Source: Liolophura sinensis (Eukaryota; Mollusca; Polyplacophora; Chitonida; Chitonidae). From it: a stretch of 64,000 bases of DNA. Positions 55,901 to 64,000 of the stretch are shown here, one piece after another (the stretch's first letter is position 1; the number at the start of each line of letters is the position of its first letter). Location of the stretch: NCBI RefSeq assembly GCF_032854445.1, contig NC_088295.1, forward strand, positions 21,873,385-21,937,384, in the 5' to 3' direction. The notes beneath the pieces are model-generated. The model worked only from the letters and a program-made list of their open reading frames with translations, was not told where the DNA came from and ran no database searches. The position numbers and the translations under genes were made by a program.

Positions 55901-58080
55901 TGCAACCATCATTCACTGGTCCGAAACCTCATATAACCTTTCCCCTATGTATCTTAACATACATGAATGCAAGTCATGACATGATGTGGAATTGTCAGTG
56001 GTCTTAACTTGTAGGCCTACTGTTAACTTGTACAGTAGAACGCATCGTTTTGTTCTATGACGTTACAGTGCGTGCTACTTTATGTATGTTTTATGAGCAC
56101 ACGTGCACCGATAGCTGTGACGTAATAAAGGACAGAACAAATGAGTTCACAGCTTTGGACCCTCTTGATGCAGAGGTTTGAAAGAGTTTTACAAGTTCAA
56201 CATTCCTCAACCTTTTCGCTCCACAAAAAGTATAATTTTTATCAGGCAACACTGAATACCGGTAATCCCTTCAGAATATGCTTGAATAAACCTGCAAATC
56301 AACATGCGAAAAGGTTGAAGAATTTCAGTAAATATGCCTCCAAATCTCTCAACACATACATGTGCAGGAATAGAGTTGGCTGAATATAAATAGTAGGCCT
56401 ATATGCTACAGATGTATGTGCCTAGTCTCGTGCAGAGACCTATAGGCCCCTACATACAGCCCTAGGTCAGAGCAATGGTTTAGCTTGAAAAATGCGTTTT
56501 AATTTAAAGGAACATTTGAAGCACGTCTTCATTGTTAGTGAAGCATAGATAATAAAAATTTACGCTCGATACACGCTTAAGAAAATAGGGTGTTCCAAAG
56601 GTTCTTTACAGTGGGCATGGTTATTCAAACAACCTTTTCATGAAAATAAAGCAGTTGGCCAGTGTAAAGGTTCTTCGTCGTAGCTTAAGGTTCTTCAGGA
56701 TGAATGAAAACGCGTCTCATTTGATCAAGTTGCTGAGCATGATCGTCTGCAACATAGCCTACCATTTCTGACGAAGACAGCCATTATCGAACGAAATATT
56801 TGAAATGCCGCGCGACTTTTGCCCGCCCCATCTTTAGGAAAGTACACTGTAAAGTTGTGGGCTTAGGAAAGTACACAACTCTCATGCCTTGAGCTTCCAT
56901 GGGATCTTCATATGGTGAAAAAAGAACATCTTTCAGTTGTTATTTCCTTTTTAACACTTGGATACTAGCAGGTAAATATATTACAACTGCTATACAAGCT
57001 ACACATTCAATTATTTCTAGTGATGTGACTTCAGTGCGCTAGAGGCAACATAGGGAAATGTCGCACCCTTTTCACCTATAATCTTACAGGTACATTTACA
57101 TAACACCAACGTGTTAAAGACCCTGGGGGTACCCCTAGAGGGTAACCCAATTTGCTCTTTCATTTTACATCGGAACTATGTAACTCCATGAAAACTGAAC
57201 AGTTTTAAAATGCTTAATTTGAGTATCAAAATAGCCAAATGAACAGGTGGTTGAACACAAACGACAAATGAGTTGCATGAATGTACCCCCTGGTACTGCC
57301 GGACTCGGTACCGTACCACACCAACTAAGGTTCACATGGCTCACAGTGCGTCAAAGAATAGACCGAAACGTCGACGGTCACCGTGTACATCAATGATTCA
57401 TGTCCATAACCACATGAAATTCAAATTACCCGTAATACAACAATATGACGCAGAAAGCACATTATATACTACTAATTATGAAAACAATGAAAATAGTGCT
57501 AACTTCAACATATCTGCAAAGTACTGTTTTATCTAGTATCCAGCTACATGAAAATCATAACATCATGTGATATGAAAGACATTTTCATGCCACTAACTTT
57601 AACTTCACTCTTACGGGTGATTATGACATCAGATAGGAAAACAACAATATTGGCTCGATCGTCGTTTCTGACAAAAAACAGTGTACCGTGACTAGTACGA
57701 AAAATCACCAAAACAGCTGGTGTTACCAACTAAATATGCTCTTCATTCAACAAAGTGATATCATTATGAAGTCGCAAAGGAAAACAAAAACCGTGCCGGT
57801 AACAACAATTTCTGTAGGCCAATAACAACAACCTTTAAATTATCGTCACAATTAACTCTTGCAGGGCTAGCGTGCATCTAAATGCCACTGATAAACACGA
57901 GACATTCACAAAAATCTGTACATATTAAGACAAACTTCTTACTTACATGAAAAATCCGCAAGCTTGACAAACAAATTAGTTCGATCGCCGCTGACCTGAC
58001 TGTCAGACAGTGACTTCGCGGAGCACCACACTTCGGATGATTCCGGTCAACTTCGGGAAAGTAACCCTGGGCACCACATA
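52947..58080. other. Intergenic DNA
   Basis: Apart from a SINE fragment at 54546-54634 and a short duplicated 'ttaggaaagtacac' near 56.83-56.88 kb, I see nothing. The scattered ORFs of up to 113 codons lack motifs and splice context. Confidence 0.45.
54546..54634 (-). repeat. SINE copy I (minus, short fragment)
   Basis: Degenerate tail end: 'ttgattggtgttatac', 'tagtatttcacttgtac' and 'cagcattatggtgggagg'. Confidence 0.65.
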
Positions 58081-60420
58081 ACTGTGCACATTTGTTAGAC
58101 GACATCGGTGGCGACTGATTACTTTCTGGTCGGTAAGTATAATATAATTGTGTTACATCACACAATTCATCATGATCTTTGTTTTAACTGCTTCAGTAAC
58201 GTTGATAAGATAAGTTTCGTGATCAACATTCATCTCTGGTTGTCTGTAGAGTGTTGCAGGTGTTTGAGAATCATATATTATGTGATTCTGCATAAATTCG
58301 CTGTGACCACATTCTGGTTCGTAGAAAGAGATACAATTGTTACTGATTGCGTAAAAATAATTCTATGCTGAGAAAAAATTATTTCACGGTGTGAACGTAC
58401 CTTTGTACATTTATACTTTAATTAAGTTACTTCCCCTGAGCTATTATCTCCCTTTCTGCCTAATGGGATTAAACGCTTTTCACACATTTGCAGAACTTTT
58501 TTTAGGCCGTTTCGTCGGGCTAAAAGGTAAATGTTTTCGTGTAACTTTGCCCTAAGTGGATCATTCCATAGCATTTGCTATTGTTTTAGCATTCTAATTT
58601 TTATCCTGTATCGATGACGCGACTATCTGACTTCGAAAATGAAATGGGATTCGTTCATAAATGCCAAGGGTGGAGGGAGGATATCTTATATGGCATCTTT
58701 ACTGCCTTCGTTGTATGGAAATTGCTCATATAGTTAATAGCCAGCCGTTGCACACAACGAAAAGTAACACAACAAATGCGATTTGATTTGTTGAGGGAAT
58801 GTTCAGTTTTCTGTGTTTAAAGATGTAGACAAAGTGTCTCGTTTTTGAGCAGTTGCGTTGGCATCGAATTAAAATGCCTTTTGCAGAGAACTGTAATTTT
58901 AAGAATATGTATTTCAACATTAATTCCTTAATCTATTTTTTCAGGTACCCGGCAGAACAGACAGGATGAGGCCTTACTGATGTAAATGAAATTCCATATT
59001 ATAAACTAAATCGGAAATAGGTAAACATTTCAGGAAACTTTCCTTTATCTGCCTTAAACACATGACCCAAGAAAAAATTGCCCCTGTGCTACTTTTTTTA
59101 ATACTATAAACTGGTGCATAAATTTTATAGGTGAATTTCAAAGAAATACATTATTCTGATAATGCTTGTGCATTTTCCCTTAGTTCTGTATTTTGTTTGT
59201 TCTCTTTTTTTTGAATTTGTATTTCAGTATTAATTCCTGAATCTATATTTCCAGGTACCTCACAGTGCAAGGCTTTCTAGAATTTGTAACTATTGCAGAA
59301 GTTACAAAGCCTGAAATGAAAATATGTAAATCATTTGAGAGCTGATTTCCTCTGGCTTCCATAAGTTTCAAATAAAGCTGCATACCTTGATGTGCTGCAT
59401 TTGCATGTTCATGCAAAGTCTCGCTGTATTTGCGTCTTCTTATAATAAATGCATTACATAAATCAAAACTGAACATTGTTTGCAGCAGCTGCATTCTTAG
59501 TTATTGTCTAAACGAGACCCTTTATTCTGCATGCTCTCTTCAACCATGACCATTTTACTATCTGTAATTTGGCAACAAATCATAATAAGGAGTTTTCAAT
59601 AATAAAAATTGTTACAGTGATTTAAACATAGTATGGGAAATATTTTGGTGCAGTCACTAAAGGTTGGGCATATTTTTTATTCATTATTGTTCTCAGTCTT
59701 ATTTTGAATCTACTTTGTCGTTTGAATACTACTAACCCACTGTACTGTGTTAAATGCATAGATGTATTCTTGCAGTTGGTATACTTACATGTACCCCTAT
59801 GTGTTTTGGGGTTATAGATATACATGTAGATGTATTGTTGAACTTGGTATTTTGTACATATAATTTTTGTCTGTTTTTTATTTTTTTATTTCAGTATCTC
59901 TTATATCTGATCTGTTCTGACCTGTGCCAATGGACAAAATGCATGCCAACAAGAGCAAACCTTGAATACAGTGGTGAAAGTTGCTCCATGAAGACATCCT
60001 GGAAAATGTTTGATATAACAAATATATGGTGACTGGATTGTGTGTAACTGTAGTTAACATCCTGCAACTTGTTGGTCCACAGAAGTTGCAGAGTTAAGCA
60101 CCTGGTCTGGTGTTAATGACCAACCTCTATTTTGGATTTCAAGACCTTGTCGGAATTAATCACAGTGATAGTAATATATTAAAGATTGAACTGAAATGGG
60201 CCATTTCTTTTAGTCTGCTCAAGCCTCATCGTCAAGTAAAGCCTGTGAAGGACGTTTATGAGTAATCCTTGTGGGGTCACCTTACAAGAGACTTGATGCG
60301 ATGAACTGTTTGATGATTGGCTAAACTGATTTGGTTACAGTGATGTATACATGGGTGTGTGTACATGTACTGCTTTCAATATTTTCTGCATGCAATTAAG
60401 TATATAATAAAAAACAAAAT
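58081..60420 (+). ncRNA. Possible spliced non-coding transcript
   Basis: A strong donor (GTAAGT at 58133) ends a GC-richer stretch. Downstream lie three good acceptors after pyrimidine tracts: 58941-58944, 59251-59254 and 59891-59894. The first two are preceded by near-identical sequence ('attaattcct(t/g)aatctat'), suggesting a duplicated acceptor. Poly(A)-like ATTAAA lies near 60177 and AATAAA near 60405. No conserved ORF is present. Internal donors are weak, so the exon structure is uncertain. Confidence 0.25.
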
Positions 60421-61449
60421 TCCACAAGAAAAATTTGTGTTCATAAAATATTGCTTCATGTGTAATGTTGGTTTTAACACATTTAAATAGTTTCAGAGCT
60501 TTAAATGATATTAGAACAATTTGTCTTCCTAAAATATTGTGACTGCTTCATCTCGCTGAGCAGATAAAAATCGTGTCATGAAGAATGTTTTAGATGGAAA
60601 GTCTATTGCTTATCCGGAACGTCCGGTTTCCTCTACCCACAAAGGTGATTGCAACATATAATTGCAGTGATTTAAACAGTCTTGCATTTACACTGTACAC
60701 TGTGTCAGAGTATTTGTTTGTTTATTAATTTAGTACCAGCAATATAAAATTTCGTTATAAAGTCTTTCCTGAAATAAAACTTGAAATGAATAGAAACACT
60801 CAAGAAACTTTTCTTGCCTGGGACAGAAGCTGGTGTTGCTGTGCTAAGTAACTATTTTAAGGTCTATAAAATTATATAATCTAACTCATGATAAAAGTAT
60901 GTAAAGTTGGGTATGTTTATCTTAAATGCTGGTGATGATGAGTGGAGCATAAAGGTACCCGTATCGGTAGGCCAGTTCGCTGCTTGCCTTATAAAGAGCT
61001 TCACGTATTGAGAGCAGGTACATATAAAATGATATATGCATGAATATAATACGTTCACTCTATATCTCTCTAATGACATTTCAAAAAACTGAATGAGGAA
61101 ATTTTCCATCGACGTGAATTTGTTATCATCCTTCGAAGATATATTTGTCCCAAACTAGTTTCTATGACCTAGAACTATCCTGATCGGGAAAATCCATTTT
61201 AGCAAGTTACAATTTGTAAATTATTCATCCCGTTGCTCAAATTAAGATCAATTTGCCATGAATGTAGCCCTGTGTTCTTTTTTTAACTTTTCACTATGTT
61301 TATTTTCATAACTAGTTATTGTATTTAATTTAATTTCAAAAACCACATGAATCACATATGACTCGTGTTATTGTGATGTCCAGGTATGGTGTGTGAGGAA
61401 GGCTCCCCCATTTCGATAGACGAGTCCAAGCAACGCCATATTTAGCTTA

Positions 61450-61566
61450 GACCAATCAGAATGATGTATTCATCACGTGACCTACAATAGAGTATAAATA
61501 TCGCGCATTACCCTCTGTCGTCCTCTTTTCCATTAGATCTCTATTCGGGCAGGAGAACAGATAACC
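61450..61566 (+). promoter_or_regulatory. S-adenosylmethionine synthetase promoter and 5' UTR
   Basis: In order: a CCAAT box (ACCAATCAG, about 61451-61459), an E-box TCACGTGA (about 61473-61480, USF/Myc type), a TATA box TATAAATA (61493-61500), and a pyrimidine-rich start region. The start codon is at 61567. The spacing puts transcription start near 61525. This is a classical TATA promoter, unlike the NRF1-type C2orf68/USP39 promoter. Confidence 0.75.
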
Positions 61567-63901
61567 ATGTCTAAGCCAATAGTCAACGGTGTGAATGGGG
61601 ACCATTATCAAGAATTCCACCAGCATTATGCAGAAGAATGCAGCCAAGATGACGTTGGGACATTTCTGTTTACGTCAGAATCGGTCGGGGAAGGACATCC
61701 AGGTAATTTATGATTTAGGCCAACATCGCCTGTTTCTGTCCAGTCTAGTAGCAAGGTGCGATCTATAACAAAAACTACAGCAAACATGGCGACCAAAACA
61801 CGTGGGTTTGTTATCGAAAGCCACAGTATCTATCAAAGGAAGACAGGCACTTGAAAAGACAACAAGAGTGTCAGATTTTCCTGTCTATTCTATCAGCAAC
61901 ACATCATCAGATTACTGGATAACAATGATTGTTAACATGAACGAAAAAGAATAACATTAAAAACACTAATGGTCGAGAGACAGTGTCCATTTTCCAGTGA
62001 TCAGAAGAGTGAATGCTTTTGAAATATAAAAATCTAAAAAAAAGTTCATGTAAATCCCGTCAGGAAGGGAAATACAACAGCTTTTAAAGGCGTCTAAAGC
62101 ATCAACACAACTGCCAAACATACAAGTCTGATCGTGCACAGTTATTAGAAATCAATTTTACTCTGTCCTTGTGAACCCTAGCCCTTAATTTAGAATTAAT
62201 AGATCAAAGGGAAATTTTAGAAATAGCTGTGACATGTTGAAACGGATTGATGCAGCTTGGTGTAGGATGTAGCTGGGAAATCTTGATAGGCATGTTTGTA
62301 AGTTGCTTGTTTTTCTGCAGAGTTACAAATTTTGTTCACAAAACAATCCACTGGTGTAAGTCGCTTTCACATTTTAGACGGATGCTAATGTTTTAATAGA
62401 AATGTTGTGAGGTGTCGCTGTGTTGTGGTGAGTGTAGTGGTGCGCATTCTGAAATGAGAATGTGGCTTATTCAACAGCCATTCTGTGAGATGGCCTGGAA
62501 GCATGTGATCTCCCTAGTAACAAATGGCATGGGTGAAGAAAAATTACCTAGTAATATTAGATCGTAAGAAAATGGCTATTTATGAATTGTTGTCAGCGAT
62601 AGTGTATTCGTAGGATTGGTGTAATGTTTAACTTTTCAAATGGTAGAATATTGTTGTAGAGCTTACGCAATATTTTCTTGTACAACCAGGGCTTACTGAT
62701 AGTTGACAAAATGGCAGACATGGGCCTTTTTTCCTAACCTTCAACATCGGGTATTTTGTTTTCAACCATGCTGCTTGACAGAATATTCTGGTAGTGTAAC
62801 TTTTAACGACTTAACCTCTCAAACAATGTGAGAGTTTGGAAACAGGAATAAAGGGAAAGTACCCAAGTAGGTATCCACCTCTGTGGCTAAAGGAACATTG
62901 CCTGGCTTCAGTTTGAAACATATTTTATTCATATATGTGATCAATGGGATCATTTCGTTTTTGACTGTCAATACCCGAGTCTTCCCATCAATTATTTAAA
63001 ACTGAAACTTCAAAAGTCAGACAGGGAATGCCTGTGCTAAAAAAAAATGCAAGGGACTTGGCCTGGAATGCTTAATTAGCGTGTTTTATTGTTGTAGAGT
63101 GACAGTTACACTAACAGATATTGTTACAGAATTTAGCATAACTTATTATACGCATGAAGCATTCAGCAGTGTCGACTGTATTTGAAATTATAGTTACTGT
63201 CATTTTGTAGTAGCTCTATAGTCAAGACCAGTATTTCTATTAAGCGGAAGTGCAATTGTTTTAGTGCGATTCTGTTGTGCTGAGTGGCGATTTGAAGCTG
63301 TGACTTTTGCATATTAAGCCTGCAATTTTATACTAGATCTTTCATAAGGAGCTATATCGGTTCTTTCCTCCATAAATAGCTCAACTGTTTAAAAAATCCT
63401 GTGAGGTATTTGTTTTACAGTGTGGCTTTTGTAGATTGTGTAAACAGGATTGCATGTTTATGTTAAAGACAACTTGCTGAGCATCTTGAGTATGGCATAA
63501 ATGAGCAATCAAAGGAATAAACAGAAGCCAGATGCCACCGCCCATATTCGCTCCATATGTGGGAAATATACTTGTTGAATCTGAAAACAGGAAGAACATG
63601 TTTGCTTAATGATGCTGTGATTTGTTTCTGGTCAGTTGTTGTGACAACCAAAAGCCAAAAGGTTTGTATGAATCCTTTAGGTCTGTAGACAGTATGTAAT
63701 ATTGCTCCAGATAGCTTTTCAACCTCTTTCACACCAAAATCTTGGACAAATTGTGTGTAGGTGAATTTCTTCACATATGTATAGTGTTAATGTTTTTTCT
63801 TTCTTTTTTCTTCTGGCTTTCAGACAAAATGTGTGACCAGATAAGTGATGCTATCTTGGATGCCCACTTGAAACAAGACCCAAATGCAAAGGTTGCCTGT
63901 G
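61567..63901 (+). CDS. MAT2A: S-adenosylmethionine synthetase (methionine adenosyltransferase), first two exons
   Basis: The enzyme makes S-adenosylmethionine from methionine and ATP in the cytosol. Exon 1 is 61567-61702 (start [20 protein letters not shown]) and exon 2 is 63824-63901; the gene continues beyond the window. Exon 1 ends in [15 protein letters not shown] and exon 2 continues [20 protein letters not shown], the family's N-terminal signature. The GHPDK segment contributes to ATP and methionine binding. The junction splits the Asp codon (G|AC). Exon 2 ends in NAKVAC plus one base at a GTAAGA donor. The 21-residue leader before the conserved core differs from vertebrates, as expected. 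MAT2A is preferred over MAT1A only by convention; invertebrates usually have a single orthologue. Confidence 0.95.
61703..63823 (+). other. MAT intron 1, 2.1 kb
   Basis: First intron of the synthetase gene. I see no recognisable repeat or ORF with support. Confidence 0.7.
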
Positions 63902-64000
63902 GTAAGAGCCCACAGTTTTAAGTTCTTTACTTTCCTCTGTCAAATTAGGAAACTTCTTGAGTGTGAATCATTGATTTTAAGTTACTGTTTTTTTGTGCTT

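Noticed and set aside
57878-58165. Minus-strand 95-codon ORF as a protein gene
   Set aside because: No recognised motif; the in-frame GTAAGT at about 57947 suggests a splice site instead, and coding support is absent.

Overview
The window is a piece of an animal nuclear genome. It shows multi-exon genes with GT-AG introns, introns from about 80 bases to several kilobases, AT-rich non-coding DNA, and many SINE, MITE and DNA-transposon remnants. The gene set (a Piwi Argonaute, USP39, a C2orf68/UPF0561 homologue, an EFCAB6-type EF-hand protein and S-adenosylmethionine synthetase) is bilaterian. The abundant tRNA-derived SINE with its conserved central domain looks like those of lophotrochozoans, so I favour a mollusc. 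That taxon call is an inference.

Layout. 1-8.5 kb: the last 12 exons of a Piwi gene (+), covering the end of PAZ, MID and the whole PIWI slicer domain. It has two clear single-base frame breaks and one probable one, a GC-AG intron, and a candidate antisense solo LTR in an intron. 8.5-13.2 kb: non-coding DNA with a 46-bp minisatellite. 13.3-15.0 kb: the four-exon C2orf68 homologue (-). 15.2-24.5 kb: USP39 (+), 14 exons, intact, head to head with C2orf68 across 195 bp. 24.5-28.1 kb: USP39 3' UTR and spacer. 28.1-39.8 kb: a 15-exon EFCAB6-like gene (+), intact. 40.5-45.0 kb: spacer. 45.05-48.25 kb: a complete PIF/Harbinger transposon with a TAA target duplication, whose two genes are interlocked on opposite strands, inserted into an older decayed minisatellite. 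48.3-61.4 kb: gene-poor spacer with a hairpin MITE, SINE fragments, an unrecognised broken ORF and a possible spliced non-coding transcript. 61.5-64 kb: promoter and first two exons of S-adenosylmethionine synthetase (+), running off the window.

The most interesting points are these. (1) C2orf68, USP39 and MAT lie together here and, as I recall, also on human 2p11.2, with C2orf68/USP39 divergent in both, which suggests a very old linkage. (2) Two consecutive USP39 introns hold tandem arrays grown from an exon/splice-donor junction; one has seven copies of the exon end plus its GTGAG donor. (3) The Harbinger element has interdigitated antisense introns and exons. (4) Single-base homopolymer changes recur in Piwi and the transposon but not in about 4.9 kb of neighbouring coding sequence.
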